A DNA stretch of 64,000 bases from Mycolicibacterium vulneris (GCF_002104765.1 NZ_NCXM01000008.1:1-64000), one strand, 5' to 3'; positions 1-9,946 are shown, counted from the stretch's first letter. The notes: a model not told the origin generated them from the sequence alone. A program made the numbers and translations.

Positions 1-250
1 GTAACCCACGAACATGGGTGAGCGAGGCCCCGGCCCGCAACCCCGACACAACGCCGACGGTCACTCATACCGTCTAGGTCGGCCACTCGGATCGCCATGG
101 CCACGTCTTCGAGCTCGTCAAGCGACGTGAGAATATGCAGCGACCGAATATGGTGCGTTACCAGTGAAGTACGGCGTAATGCATTACCTGCGTGATCGCA
201 TCGAGCATCAAATCCACGAATTTTGCATGTTGACGAACGCCTGATGCCGG
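1..250. other. Intergenic left edge, no supported gene
   Basis: No recognisable gene. A GTG-initiated 26-codon frame at 164-244 (+) is open, but it has no ribosome binding site or family resemblance that I can see. The stretch may contain the 3' flank of a gene outside the window. Confidence 0.4.
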
Positions 251-865
251 CTACAGCCCGGATGGTACGGCCTTGCCGTTTACCGTCACTTCGACCTGGC
301 CGGTCTGCGGGTTGTATCCGATCGTGCCGTGCTCGAAGTTCGACACGAGCAGATCACCGACGGCGTTTTGGTCGCTGATCGGGAGGCCCAGCGGACCTGC
401 CGAACCGTTAGTGCCGGTGACTGCGGGCGCGCCGTCCGGGTCGCGTGGAACATTCCAGGCCTCCCGGATCTTGCCCAGGATGATGTATGCCGGCGTGCCG
501 GCCTGGTCGTTCTTGGCGGTGATCGCGCCGCCTTGGAACTGCTGGAATACCACCCCGCTGTCCCGTGTCCCCGCGTTGCGGTCGCCCGTCAGCGGCTTGC
601 CGAGAGCCTTCTTCTGATCCTCGGTTGCCGACGAGTACTTGGCGGCGATCGGGCCGGTCAGAGTCACCTCGACGTCCCTGTCCCCGGTGAGCTTCACCTC
701 GGTGGGCTGCGCTGGGGTTTTAGACGTCGAGGTGGCGTTCACCCCGACCTGAGGCGATGTCGATGCCGACGCGTCGACGCCCTTGCCATTGCTGCAGCCG
801 ACAGTGATCAGTGCGACGGCGGCCAGGCCGGCGACTGTCGCGTGGCGGTATGCGATCGTTTTCAA
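251..865 (-). CDS. LGFP-repeat lipoprotein
   Basis: Predicted 204-aa exported lipoprotein. An N-terminal hydrophobic segment (about residues 9-23) runs into a lipobox-like ITVGC with Cys24 as the candidate acylated residue, followed by a Ser/Thr/Pro-rich linker. The C-terminal two thirds contains LGxP-type repeats (LGKPLTG near 90, LGLPISD near 160) alternating with aromatic/glycine segments such as FQQFQGG. This pattern fits LGFP domains, which are found on actinobacterial cell-envelope proteins and are thought to bind the cell wall. The start is TTG with GAGGAAG upstream. No catalytic domain is visible, so an envelope-anchoring role is inference. Confidence 0.75.
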   Translation of the reverse strand: MKTIAYRHATVAGLAAVALITVGCSNGKGVDASASTSPQVGVNATSTSKTPAQPTEVKLTGDRDVEVTLTGPIAAKYSSATEDQKKALGKPLTGDRNAGTRDSGVVFQQFQGGAITAKNDQAGTPAYIILGKIREAWNVPRDPDGAPAVTGTNGSAGPLGLPISDQNAVGDLLVSNFEHGTIGYNPQTGQVEVTVNGKAVPSGL

Positions 866-1064
866 GGGCTTCCTCCCGCGTCTTCCCGTGGTGTCGTAGC
901 TCCGAACGAACTTACGCCGCGGTCATGGACGGCGAGCCAGAGCACCCGAGTCGGGATCGCCGCTGCTCGATGACATCGATGTTTGGCACGGCGCAATATG
1001 CAAGAGTCCCCCGGCAATGCGTTCGGCCGTTCGGAAGCCGTCGAGCACTAGTGCGCAGTCGCCT

Positions 1065-1493
1065 CTAGGTGCACGGATATTGCCCGTTGAGCACACAATT
1101 CGCCGGTGGCGAGTAGGAACCACTCAGCACGCCTCTTAGGCCACCTGTGGCCGAACCACCTGGTGGTATGACGCGATTCCAATTCGCGGGGGTGATTACG
1201 TAGTGCGTGCCAGATTGGGTAACGGTGCTATTCCACGCGTGCAGGACGGATTCCCCCACCGGCAAGTCGAATTCGATCTTCCAATCGGATAGCGGCGCCA
1301 TGCTCGCGTTGGTAACGCTGAAGTTGGCAATGAAACCGGTCTGCCACGTATGTGCCACCGACAACGTCGCCGTGGCCGCAGCCGCATGGGCTACCGGGCT
1401 GATAGCGAGTCCGAGGATGGCAACCATCAGTGCCGACACGGTTGCGTGAAGCGCTGTGCCCCAGCGCTTCACGCAATTGTTCTGTCGGGCCAT
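1065..1493 (-). CDS. Secreted CBM2 carbohydrate-binding protein (Rv1987-like)
   Basis: A 142-aa secreted protein consisting of a signal peptide (ending near AHAAAAT) and one family 2 carbohydrate-binding module. CBM2 hallmarks are visible: WQTGFIANFSVTN, a W-K-IEFDLP strand, SVLHAWNS, and a C-terminal Cys pair (NCVLNG...PCT) with a GSYSPP turn. It has no catalytic domain, so it probably binds cellulose or chitin rather than degrading it. The overall arrangement and length resemble M. tuberculosis Rv1987. I chose the internal ATG at 1493 (MARQNN) over the upstream start at 1514 because it puts the signal peptide n-region at a normal length. Confidence 0.8.
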   Translation of the reverse strand: MARQNNCVKRWGTALHATVSALMVAILGLAISPVAHAAAATATLSVAHTWQTGFIANFSVTNASMAPLSDWKIEFDLPVGESVLHAWNSTVTQSGTHYVITPANWNRVIPPGGSATGGLRGVLSGSYSPPANCVLNGQYPCT

Positions 1494-1708
1494 AGCAGCC
1501 AACCCTAGAACCAAACGCGCTATATCGGCCCTCGCGTCGCGGGTAAGCTGCCGTACCTTTGCTCAACCGAAACCGTCATGAAATTTTGGCCTCGGTCACC
1601 TATGCCGGTAGTCGAGGGCTGCGGCAGCGAATCCAACGGATAACAGCGGGCTGGCGGCCCCGCTTCCGTCGTCTCTAAACGTTAAAGATCCCGTGGTAGT
1701 AATCGTCG

Positions 1709-2231
1709 ATGCGATCACGGCGTTGGAGTCAGATCCGGCGGATCCGCGAGTGGCTGGCGCTCAGCGCCTCGATCGCGCTGATCCCCTGGATCGTCTATCT
1801 CGGATTGACGCTGCCGCAGAGCTACACCGCCCAGCACTGGCAGGCAACCTGGGTTGGCTTTGATCTGTTGTTGCTGGCTTTCATGCTCGCGACCGCGACG
1901 CTCGGCTTTGCCCGGCATCGCCTGCTCCCGCTGTTCGCGTTTGCGACGGGAGTTCTTCTCCTCTGTGATGCTTGGTTCGACATGCTGACCGCGAGGCGTG
2001 GTGACTTTGCGCTGTCTGTGCTAACCGCGGTCCTTGGTGAGCTACCGCTGGCAACGGTTGCTGATCGGCGGCAGCGTACGCATTGCGCGCTTGCAGGCGG
2101 CCGGCCCATCCGGTCGTCAATGGCGGGCTTTCCTACGGCGCCGTCGACCCCGGCTGATCCCAACTGATTCGCCGGCTAACCACCGAAATACGGCCGATTC
2201 AAATGTTTCCACTCAACTCCAGCGCCGGTGA
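1709..2231 (+). pseudogene. Multi-pass membrane protein with apparent frameshift
   Basis: The first about 115 codons encode a coherent membrane protein with three to four hydrophobic segments (around residues 16-34, 46-66, 70-90 and 100-115) and a basic N-terminus. After ELPLAT near 2052 the frame becomes Arg-rich and low-complexity and stops at 2167. In the neighbouring frame the text continues as a plausible membrane-protein end (LLIGGSVRIARLQA) and runs to 2231. Removing one base around 2052-2056 would join the two parts. This is either a genuine frameshift pseudogene or a sequencing error. The protein family is not identified. Confidence 0.65.
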
Positions 2232-2692
2232 TCGTAGGCTCCGGACATGCGTTCGCGTCGTTATGCGGTCGGGGTGTTGACCTCGTTATCGCGACCGGCG
2301 TCGCCGTAACGGCGTGCACCAAGAACACCGCCGGGCACGCGGCACCTCCCACCGGCGGCGTGGGCAGCTCGCAGATCAGCGCGTCGGCGCCGCCGTCGGC
2401 GACCTCGGTGACTCCAACTGGTCAGCCGGTCGGCACGGCGACGATGAAGGTCAGTGGTGGCAGCGCCCCGGTAACGATCCGTTACCGGATCAACGGGGGC
2501 CTGGAACAGACCGAGACCAATGTGTCCCTGCCGTGGGAAAAGCAGTACTCCGTCTACAACGAACTGGAGTCGCAGGTAACGGCCGACGGTGGGGACGTCG
2601 CCCTCACCTGCACGATAATCATGGGTGGCGACAAGCTCGTGTCCCTCAAAAGCGAACCGCGGCCGGTATGTAACTTCGCCTACTGGGGCTAG
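2228..2692 (+). CDS. MmpS-like lipoprotein, signal peptide apparently frameshifted
   Basis: The mature part (from about residue 30) has a Ser/Thr/Pro linker and then a small beta-rich domain, with TMKVSGG, VTIRYRING, VSLPWEKQY and a C-terminal VCNFAYWG. The spacing of an IRY strand followed by a LPW strand resembles the periplasmic domain of MmpS proteins. The in-frame GTG start at 2228 gives a poor signal peptide. A better one (MRSRRYAVGVLTS) begins at ATG 2247 in another frame and would join LVIATGVAVTAC, a good lipobox, if one base were added near 2288. The gene is therefore probably damaged or mis-sequenced. MmpS kinship is a moderate-confidence inference. Confidence 0.5.
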   Translation: MIVGSGHAFASLCGRGVDLVIATGVAVTACTKNTAGHAAPPTGGVGSSQISASAPPSATSVTPTGQPVGTATMKVSGGSAPVTIRYRINGGLEQTETNVSLPWEKQYSVYNELESQVTADGGDVALTCTIIMGGDKLVSLKSEPRPVCNFAYWG

Positions 2693-2782
2693 CCATTACT
2701 CGCGCGCCGTCGGCGACGGAGTCAACAAACCACTCGAAACTCTCGTAACCAGTCCGGCAAAGCCAGTGACCAAGTTACAGTC

Positions 2783-3142
2783 CAGCCAACCGGCAAGCTC
2801 GCGTGTGGCCGTCCGTCCGGGAAACGCCCGTACGTCATTCATGTGGTGCCGCTCGCAACACCAGCAGACCAGCGGTCGGCAGCGAAAGCATTGGTGATGA
2901 TCATCGACCCCGAGCAGGAGCACGAACCGCCAAAGATGTTGATAAGGCGTCTTTTCGGGCTGACCAATGCGGAAGCCGATGTCGCGCTGCGGGTCATCAA
3001 CGGTGAGGGCCTGAAACCGATCGCGGCGGATTTGGCGCTCTCAACGGCGACGGTCAAGGCGCACCTGCGGCACATATTGGAAAAGACCGACACCCACCGC
3101 CAAGCCGAGCTGGTGCGCCTGCTGCTGGCCATTCTCCTGTAG
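2783..3142 (+). pseudogene. LuxR-family regulator, 3' remnant
   Basis: The C-terminal part encodes a LuxR/GerE helix-turn-helix: LTNAEADVALRVINGEGLKPIA followed by the recognition helix LSTATVKAHLRHIL and the tail THRQAELVRLLL. The open frame continues upstream of any good start as GRPSGKRPYVIHVVPL, typical of the linker in full-length (about 370 aa) actinobacterial LuxR regulators. No coherent N-terminal sensor domain can be read further upstream. It therefore looks like the surviving end of a regulator whose 5' part is lost. A GTG at 2843 could give a 99-aa HTH-only protein, but I see no convincing ribosome binding site. Confidence 0.65.
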
Positions 3143-3343
3143 TTCTCATCGTCCCCCGAGCAGGCGCGCAGCGGAAGCCACCCGGCTCGCCATCATCCGT
3201 CCGCATTCGGGTCTCGGTAGTGACTACTGAGACTCTAGCGATGCCTGAGACCACTGGGACCGACTTACCCAAACCATCCCCCGACACCCCACCCGCTGGA
3301 CGTCGATTGTCGACTCCGTGCCATATCTTGGATCGTCCGAGAC

Positions 3344-4846
3344 ATGATCGATCGAGACGGAGGGCATGTGCTGGACGACGACACCACGCTGTCGCCTGCC
3401 GACCTGCTCGAACTCAATCGTGGCCTTCAGGGCTCGCCGACGGTCCGCCTGCTGGCCACGCTGAACCTCAACCTCTACGCCACCCTGATGGAGCGCCAGC
3501 TCATCGGCGGCGTGGTCCCCGAGACCGACCTCGTCGTACGCCTCGAGCGCGACCTCGCCGAACTCGATCAGGCCGGCGAGCAATCCGGCCTGGCCCTGAT
3601 CAAGTCCTGGGCCAGCCAGGGCTGGCTGCACCGGGTCGCCGACCAACGCTCCGGCGTCGAACGCAACCTGTGTTACCTGACCCAGGAGGCGCGCCGGGCG
3701 CTCGACTTCCTGCGCGGCATGCGCCGGCAGGACACCATCGCCACCGGCGGCTCGATCAACGGCATCGCATCCCGCCTCAAGCAGGTCGCGCTGCGCGTCG
3801 GCAATGACCCCGACCGCATCCGCGCCGGTATCGAAGCCGAAATCGCGGCGCTCCAAACCGAACTCGACGCGCTCGAACAAGGCGTCACCTCAGACGACCA
3901 CGGCCACGACGTCGACCTTACCGACGCCTACGACGAAGCCCACGCCATCGCCCTGCAGATGGAACGCCTGATCACCGACATCGGCCAGTACGGGACCATG
4001 ATCGAACGAGCCACCGCCGCCCTCGACGAGCCGATCGACAGCAACGTCGAATACCGCGACCGGCAGCGACGCATGTACGCCGACTACGAGGCCGCCTGGG
4101 ACTCCCAGGGCCGCGACTCGCACCGCGCCTTCTTGCGCATGATCAACGACCCCGACCAGCGCGCCGAGTTCGAAGCCGACGTCGCCGCCGTCGCCGAGGC
4201 CCTCCCCGCCCTCGACCCCGCCCTGCGCAAGGTGATGGCCGGCTTCTTCGAACTGGTCGGCCATCAGATCGACGAGGTGGAACGCATCCAGCAGCGTTGC
4301 GCGCAGCGCGTCAAACGGTTCACCGCGTTCGGCACCCTCGAACAGAGCCGCGGCGTGGCCCGTCAGCTCAACGAGGCCATCGGCGCCGCCCGCAACCTGC
4401 TCAAAGCATCGCTGACCGACTCTCGGCTCGACATCGAATTCCCCCTGGCCCGCCACGCGTTCAGTTCGGTTGGCGCGCTGAGCTTCCGGATCGGCGACCT
4501 GTCCAACCCGAAGCCCGCTCAGGTCGCCGAGGGCGAGGTCGACCTGACCAGCTTCGCCGCGCTCACCACCCAGGTCGACGCACCCGCGATGTCGGAGATG
4601 ATCAACACCGCAATCAGTTCCGGGACGAAACTGTCCCTTCCGGATGCGGTCGCGATGCTCGATTCGACCTACCTCGGCCACGTCATCGTGCTGTGGTCCT
4701 GGGCGCTCAAACAACCGGAATCCGCAGAGGGTTCTGAGTCGGTCACGGTCCGCTTTCAGTCCCTGGACGGGCGCGACCGCGAAATGGAGGTGCCGCACTT
4801 GATGTTCACCGAGCCGGTTTCCACCCTGTTGGGGGCTACCGCGTGA
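3344..4846 (+). CDS. jetA: Wadjet/Mks kleisin-like subunit JetA (DUF3375)
   Basis: A 500-aa protein matching the DUF3375 (JetA/MksF) pattern: an N-terminal segment LLELNRGLQGSPTVRLLAT, a winged-helix-like region (LVVRLERDLAEL...GWLHRV), then long alpha-helical and probably coiled-coil stretches (about 150-300) and a C-terminal globular part. JetA proteins are kleisin-like subunits linking SMC heads in type I Wadjet systems, which restrict plasmids, and in related MksBEF condensins. It is first in a jetABC operon and overlaps the next gene by 4 bp (GTGA). A GTG at 3368 preceded by GGAGGG is an alternative start. No jetD follows the operon. Confidence 0.85.
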   Translation: MIDRDGGHVLDDDTTLSPADLLELNRGLQGSPTVRLLATLNLNLYATLMERQLIGGVVPETDLVVRLERDLAELDQAGEQSGLALIKSWASQGWLHRVADQRSGVERNLCYLTQEARRALDFLRGMRRQDTIATGGSINGIASRLKQVALRVGNDPDRIRAGIEAEIAALQTELDALEQGVTSDDHGHDVDLTDAYDEAHAIALQMERLITDIGQYGTMIERATAALDEPIDSNVEYRDRQRRMYADYEAAWDSQGRDSHRAFLRMINDPDQRAEFEADVAAVAEALPALDPALRKVMAGFFELVGHQIDEVERIQQRCAQRVKRFTAFGTLEQSRGVARQLNEAIGAARNLLKASLTDSRLDIEFPLARHAFSSVGALSFRIGDLSNPKPAQVAEGEVDLTSFAALTTQVDAPAMSEMINTAISSGTKLSLPDAVAMLDSTYLGHVIVLWSWALKQPESAEGSESVTVRFQSLDGRDREMEVPHLMFTEPVSTLLGATA

Positions 4847-5550
4847 CCGTCGAAGAGACCGTCGACTACAGCGGGTTCTCCGCGCTCCCCCAGGTCGACC
4901 AGACGGCCCGCGTCCCGCACCAGCGCCGACCCCGATTCGACGGCGACGTATCCGAGCTGCCCGACCGTGCCTGCTGGGCGCTGCAGCAGCTGCTGACGCG
5001 CCGGTACGTCAGTGCCGAAGCCGATCGCGACGTCTACAGCTGGGTGCTGGAGTACCGCGCCCAACTGTCGGTCAGGCTGTCCGAACTGGATCTTCTGCTG
5101 CGCGTCGTCGAGGGCGCCGACGTCGCGTTCGTCGAGCAGGCGCGCTACGAATCCGCCCGGGGCGTAAAGCTTTTGCGCCGTGAGCCGCTGGGCACCTACG
5201 ACTCGATCCTGGCGCTGCACCTGGCGCAGATGATGCGCGCCTCGGGTGATCAGGCCGTCGTGATCAGCCGCGACGAAATGCACGGGCTGTTCTCCGGCGT
5301 GCTCAACGATGTCGACCGCGACGCCGTCACCTTCACCGCGCGCATCGACGGCGCCATCGCGCGGCTCGCGTCTCTCGAGATCTTGCGCAAGACCCGCGAC
5401 GACGAGGAGAGCTACACCGTGAGCCCGGTCATCAACGCCGTCATGACGGCCTCGGTGATCACCGAGCTGCAGCAGCAGTTCGAGATCCTCCTGGGCGGCG
5501 GCGTGCCCGAGGAGCAGGGCCCCGACGAGGAGGAACGCGAGGATGACTGA
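4843..5550 (+). CDS. jetB: Wadjet/Mks KITE-like subunit JetB (DUF4194)
   Basis: A 235-aa protein in the DUF4194 (JetB/MksE) position. The mid-region has the expected winged-helix composition ([48 protein letters not shown]), followed by a second winged-helix-like part ([10 protein letters not shown]...[14 protein letters not shown]) and an acidic tail rich in Glu. KITE subunits bind the kleisin and DNA in SMC complexes. The start GTG overlaps the jetA stop, and its end overlaps the jetC start by 8 bp. This implies translational coupling and stoichiometric production of a JetABC complex. Confidence 0.85.
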   Translation: MTVEETVDYSGFSALPQVDQTARVPHQRRPRFDGDVSELPDRACWALQQLLTRRYVSAEADRDVYSWVLEYRAQLSVRLSELDLLLRVVEGADVAFVEQARYESARGVKLLRREPLGTYDSILALHLAQMMRASGDQAVVISRDEMHGLFSGVLNDVDRDAVTFTARIDGAIARLASLEILRKTRDDEESYTVSPVINAVMTASVITELQQQFEILLGGGVPEEQGPDEEEREDD

Positions 5551-8500
5551 ACAGTTCCACCTGTCGCGCCTGCAGGTCATCAACTGGGGTGTCTTCGACG
5601 GGTATCACTCCATCCCGTTCAGCGAAGGCGGCGCGCTGATCGCCGGCGCCTCTGGCAGCGGCAAATCCTCACTGCTGGACGCTATTTCGCTCGGCTTTCT
5701 GCCGTTCAACCGGCGTAACTTCAACGCCTCCGGCGACAACACCGCCGCCGGGTCGAGCGCGGGCCGGCGGACCGTCGACAAATATGTCCGCGGCGCGTGG
5801 GGCCAGCGCAGCGATGCCGGCACCAGCAAGGTCATGTACCTGCGCGGCGACGGCACCGCGTGGTCGGCGATCGCCGTCACCTACCGCAGCAATACGGGCC
5901 GCACCGTCACCGGCCTGGTGCTCAAATGGCTCACCGGCGAATCGCGGTCGGATTCCTCGAGCCGGTTCGTGCTGGCCGACGGCGACCGTGATATCGAGAA
6001 TGTCTGCAACCGCTGGGCCGCGGGCCGCTTCGACGCCGCGGTGTTCAAAGACGACTGGCGGTTCTCCACCAAGGTGGAATCGCAGTACCTCGCCCAGCTG
6101 TACGCCACCATCGGCATCCGTGCCTCCGACGCCGCGCAGCAGCTGCTCGGCAAGGCTAAATCGCTGAAAAGCGTTGGTGGACTTGAGCAGTTCGTCCGGG
6201 AGTTCATGCTCGACGAGCCCAGCAGCCTGAGCCGGTTACCCGAAGCGCTCAAGCAGATCGATCCCTTGGTCGATGCCCGTGAACTGCTGGCCGTCGCGCA
6301 ACGCAAACGCAAGATCCTCGGCGACATCGAGAAGATCCAGCAGCGTTACGCCTCGGAGTCCTCCGACCTGGGCATCATCGATCTCGTCGACCAGCCCATG
6401 GTCCGCGCCTACACCGATCACGTCCGGCTCGCACAGTGCCCCGCGCAGATCGAATCGCTCGACGCCACCATCGATCAGCTCGGCAACGAATACGAAGACG
6501 TCACCCGCCAGCTCAATCTTGCCAAGGCCGAGGGTGATTCGCTGAACGCACAGATCAGCGGATCCAGCACCAGCCTGGGGCCGCTGCAGTCACAGGTGGC
6601 CGCCGCCGAGGCGCATGCCGAGCAGGTATCGCGCCGGCGCACCGCCTACGAGTCCATGCTCAACACCCACGGTCTCGAGATCCCGGACACCGCCGAAGAA
6701 TTCTGGAATCTGCGCGAGGAACTCAGCACGCGGGCCACCGAGCTGCTGGCCAAACTGGATCGCGGCCGGGAATCCTCGACCGATGCCGAGTACGCCCAAA
6801 AGGTCGCCCGTATCGCCCGCGACGACGCCGCCAAGGAACTCAAACGCGTCGAGCGCGTCGGCTCGGCGCTTCCGGAGTTCGCGCTCACGATGCGCGAACA
6901 CATCTGCGCCGCTGTGGGTATCGATCCCGGCGAGCTGCCCTATATCGCCGAGCTGATGGATCTGCGGCCCGAGCAGAACCGGTGGCGCGTCGCGGTCGAA
7001 AAGGTGCTGCGCGGTGTGGGCCTGCGGCTGCTCGTCCCCGACAGTCACTACGCGGCGGTGCTGCGGTTCGTCAACGAGACCAACATGGGCGGGCGACTGC
7101 AGCTGCACCACGTCCGCGCCCGATTCGTCGGCGCGGAGCTCGCCGAGGCCGAGCCGAACACGTTGGCGGGCAAGCTGTTCGTGGTCGACCCGACCCATGA
7201 CTGCGCCGCCGAGGCCGCCGACGTCATCGCCGCGGCCGGTGATCACGTCTGCGTCGACACCCCCGATGTGTTCTCCCGGTTCCGGCGCGCCGTCACCGAC
7301 ACCGGCCTGTACAAGGACTCCGAGCGCCTGGCCATCAAGGACGACCGCCGGCCGCTCAAGCAGGCCGACTACATCTACCAGGGCGATGTCGCCGCCAAGG
7401 TCGACGCGCTGACCGTGGATCTCGCCAACGCCGAAGAGGCGTTTCGCCGGGCCCGCAGCGTCGCCGACGAGATCGCCGCCGAGCGTCAGCAGTGGCGGGA
7501 CCGGGCCGCGGCGTTCAAGGCGATCTGCGATCAGTTCGAACAGTGGACCCACGTCGACACCGAGACCGCCGATGGGCACGCCGACCGGCTGCGCGAGCAG
7601 TTTGAGCTGCTGCTGGCCGACAATCCTGACATCGAGGCGCTCACCGCGCGCGCCGAGGAGTGCTGGGAACAGATCCAGGCCCTGATGACCCGCCGTGGCG
7701 CCATCCAGACCCGCCGCGACGACCTCGACGGCCGACGCACCCAGCTGCTCGAGTTGCAGGAACGGCTCGCTCCGGCATTCGTGTCCGAGCCGTTGACCGA
7801 TCTGCTGAACCGCTACGCCGCCGACGTGCCGGTTTCCCTGGACATGCTCAACCCCGAACCGCACCGCGACGCGGTCTTCACCGCGATCCGGCGCGAGCGT
7901 GAGCAACTACGCGAAAGTCGCAGGCGCTCATACGATGAGCTCGCGCGCATCCTCAACACGTTCGACACAGCGTTCCCCGACGCGATCCCCAACGACAGCG
8001 ACGTGTTCGACGAACGCGTGCACGATTACGTCGCGTTGTGCCGCCACATCGACGAGCGGGAACTGCCCGAGGCTTACGAGCGGATGATGCGGCTGGTCAC
8101 CGAGCAGGCGCCCGACGCCATCCTGACCCTGCACCGCGTCGCCGAGCAGGAGGCCCGGCGGATCAGCGAGCAGATCGAGCGAGTCAACACCGGCCTGGGT
8201 GCGGTGGAGTTCAACCGCGGCACCCGGCTCACGTTGCGCGCCACCTCGCGCAGCCTGACCGCGGTGGCCGAACTCACCGAGATCGTTCGGGCCATCTCGC
8301 GGCGCATCGCCGAGGTCGGCCTCGGCGACAAGCAGGCCATCCTGGACCAGTACGCCGACATCCTGCGGCTGCGCAACCGGTTGGCGTCGACCGCACCGGA
8401 AGACAAGGCCTGGACCCGCGACGCCCTCGACGTCCGCAATCGGTTCACCTTCGACTGCGCTGAATGGGACGTCAGCAGCGATGAGCTGATCCGCACCCAC

Positions 8501-8905
8501 AGCAACGCCGGCGACAACTCGGGTGGCGAGCAGGAGAAGCTGATGGCTTTCTGCCTGGCCGGTGCGTTGAGCTTCAACCTGGCCAGCCCCGAAAGTGCCG
8601 ACAACAAACCGGTTTTCGCCCAGTTGATGCTCGATGAGGCCTTCTCCAAGTCCGACCCGCAGTTCGCCCAGCAGGCTCTGCAGGCGTTCCGCAAGTTCGG
8701 CTTCCAACTGGTGATCGTGGCGACCGTGCAGAACGCCACCACCATCCAGCCCTACATCGACAGCGTGGTGATGGTGTCCAAGCGCGAAGCCACCGGCCGC
8801 GACTCCCGCCCGGTGGCCACCGTGAGCACCAAGACGATCACGGATTTCACCGCCTTGCGGCACGAGATGCGTACGTCGGCCGCGCTGGTCCCCGCCGGGG
8901 TGTAA
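5543..8905 (+). CDS. jetC: Wadjet/Mks SMC-like ATPase JetC
   Basis: A 1120-aa SMC-like ATPase. Walker A is GASGSGKSS at residues 35-43. Long coiled-coil arms (about 270-460 and 620-950) flank a central hinge-like globular region. The C-terminal head carries the ABC signature [10 protein letters not shown] near 990 and Walker [10 protein letters not shown] near 1028. Known JetC proteins form the motor that extrudes plasmid DNA before JetD cleaves it; the M. smegmatis relative EptC restricts maintenance of an M. fortuitum plasmid. Both nucleotide-binding motifs look intact, so the motor should work. Downstream is an unrelated secreted protein, so this operon has no nuclease gene. Confidence 0.9.
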   Translation: MTEQFHLSRLQVINWGVFDGYHSIPFSEGGALIAGASGSGKSSLLDAISLGFLPFNRRNFNASGDNTAAGSSAGRRTVDKYVRGAWGQRSDAGTSKVMYLRGDGTAWSAIAVTYRSNTGRTVTGLVLKWLTGESRSDSSSRFVLADGDRDIENVCNRWAAGRFDAAVFKDDWRFSTKVESQYLAQLYATIGIRASDAAQQLLGKAKSLKSVGGLEQFVREFMLDEPSSLSRLPEALKQIDPLVDARELLAVAQRKRKILGDIEKIQQRYASESSDLGIIDLVDQPMVRAYTDHVRLAQCPAQIESLDATIDQLGNEYEDVTRQLNLAKAEGDSLNAQISGSSTSLGPLQSQVAAAEAHAEQVSRRRTAYESMLNTHGLEIPDTAEEFWNLREELSTRATELLAKLDRGRESSTDAEYAQKVARIARDDAAKELKRVERVGSALPEFALTMREHICAAVGIDPGELPYIAELMDLRPEQNRWRVAVEKVLRGVGLRLLVPDSHYAAVLRFVNETNMGGRLQLHHVRARFVGAELAEAEPNTLAGKLFVVDPTHDCAAEAADVIAAAGDHVCVDTPDVFSRFRRAVTDTGLYKDSERLAIKDDRRPLKQADYIYQGDVAAKVDALTVDLANAEEAFRRARSVADEIAAERQQWRDRAAAFKAICDQFEQWTHVDTETADGHADRLREQFELLLADNPDIEALTARAEECWEQIQALMTRRGAIQTRRDDLDGRRTQLLELQERLAPAFVSEPLTDLLNRYAADVPVSLDMLNPEPHRDAVFTAIRREREQLRESRRRSYDELARILNTFDTAFPDAIPNDSDVFDERVHDYVALCRHIDERELPEAYERMMRLVTEQAPDAILTLHRVAEQEARRISEQIERVNTGLGAVEFNRGTRLTLRATSRSLTAVAELTEIVRAISRRIAEVGLGDKQAILDQYADILRLRNRLASTAPEDKAWTRDALDVRNRFTFDCAEWDVSSDELIRTHSNAGDNSGGEQEKLMAFCLAGALSFNLASPESADNKPVFAQLMLDEAFSKSDPQFAQQALQAFRKFGFQLVIVATVQNATTIQPYIDSVVMVSKREATGRDSRPVATVSTKTITDFTALRHEMRTSAALVPAGV

Positions 8906-9029
8906 CACCCTTCGCTGAGACGGAGCACCTACCGCGAGCACCCTTTTGGGATCGGTAGCCGAGTAAAAAACGTAAGACTTTCGCAAGCTTTCGGCGTTGA
9001 ATGCCCGATAGCAGCGAAAGGACAATGCT

Positions 9030-9434
9030 GTGGACAACTCCCGGACCCGGAGGAATGTTGTTGGTGCGGCCCTGTTGTCGGGCGGCATCGCAGTGGCCGG
9101 AATGGGGCTCGCGCTGGGTAGCGCACAGGCCCAGCCCGGCCCGGTGCCGCAGACACCCGGCCTGCTGGCACAAGACGGGCCGGTACCGCCCGGCGCGAGT
9201 GGGCCCTACACCTGTTGCCCGGAAGACCAAAAGACCGGGCTGCACCCCCAGACCGGTCGTGGATGTCCGGGGACGCAGGTCAACTGGGACGCGAGTCAAT
9301 GCCACACCTGGTACGGCGTCGTCTGGGGGCACGGCAACGCCGCCCCCGGTATTTGGGAGGGTGGGCCACCGCCGCCCGAGGCGACGCGGAAGCCGTGGTG
9401 CGGATTTCCGTTCATGTGTTCCGGAACCCCGTGA
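9030..9434 (+). CDS. Small Cys-rich secreted protein
   Basis: A 134-aa protein with a clear signal peptide (RRNVVGAALLSGG, hydrophobic core, probable cleavage after AQA near residue 35). The mature part is rich in Pro, Gly, Trp and Cys, with several cysteines (CC near 62, and later CPG, QCH, WCG, MCS) that could form disulfides. The GTG start has AAAGGA upstream. It belongs to the class of mycobacterial secreted hypotheticals. I do not recognise a functional domain. It is separated from jetC by about 125 bp and probably has its own promoter. Confidence 0.65.
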   Translation: MDNSRTRRNVVGAALLSGGIAVAGMGLALGSAQAQPGPVPQTPGLLAQDGPVPPGASGPYTCCPEDQKTGLHPQTGRGCPGTQVNWDASQCHTWYGVVWGHGNAAPGIWEGGPPPPEATRKPWCGFPFMCSGTP

Positions 9435-9460
9435 GCCTAGGCTGATGGCTCCCGTGTGGA

Positions 9461-9781
9461 TCAGCCGGCCGGCGGTACCGCGGGTGGACGGCATTCGTTG
9501 GCGCCCGGATCCCACCACCAGCCGTTGTCACAGGCGAGCGGTTGCGGCCCGACACCGAGGGGCCGGCACACGTTGGCCGTCGGGTCCCACCACTGGCCCG
9601 GATCGCAGGCCAAGGGTTGCGGCCCGACTCCGAGCGGTCGGCAGACCTTGCCGGTCGGGTCCCACCACTCGCCGTCTGCGCAGTCGGCCTTGCTCACCGC
9701 GGGCGTCATGATCGTCACGGCCGCCATCGACGCGAACGCCAACATGACGATGACTACACAATGGCGAATGAACGTCCTCAT
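9461..9781 (-). CDS. Secreted protein with 25-aa WWDP repeats
   Basis: From ATG 9781 (MRTFIRHC) this is a 106-aa protein with a signal peptide ending near VSKA. The mature part is almost entirely three tandem units of about 25 residues: C-x-x-G-x-WWDP-x-x-x-x-CRPLGVGPQPLA, with the third unit truncated and ending in proline-rich sequence. Each unit has two Cys and a WW pair, suggesting small disulfide-bonded modules. The DNA shows the same near-perfect 75-bp repeat. A longer reading from 9901 would add 40 unlikely residues. The function is unknown; surface or cell-wall binding is a guess. Confidence 0.6.
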   Translation of the reverse strand: MRTFIRHCVVIVMLAFASMAAVTIMTPAVSKADCADGEWWDPTGKVCRPLGVGPQPLACDPGQWWDPTANVCRPLGVGPQPLACDNGWWWDPGANECRPPAVPPAG

Positions 9782-9946
9782 CGCGGGCCTCCCATCGTTC
9801 TTTCGATATCGAACCCAGCACTGGGCATCCCGGTCAAGAGCATTTTCTGCGATCGAGCGGTGCGGGTGGCGCATTTTCGCGATGAATTTGGCGCCGTCCA
9901 CCGGTCAGACCTTCCGGACGGACAAACCGAGAGCAAAGCTGGAGAT

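Noticed and set aside
164..244. 26-codon frame at the left edge
   Set aside because: No ribosome binding site, no resemblance and too short to support.
6590..7906. 438-codon minus-strand open frame inside jetC
   Set aside because: It is a high-GC antisense shadow of jetC with no known motif.
8906..9029. Possible remains of jetD after jetC
   Set aside because: The interval is too short and none of its frames shows TOPRIM- or DUF2220-like sequence.
9540..9740. 75-bp repeat as a CRISPR or minisatellite
   Set aside because: Units are directly adjacent and in frame with the secreted protein; there are no spacers.
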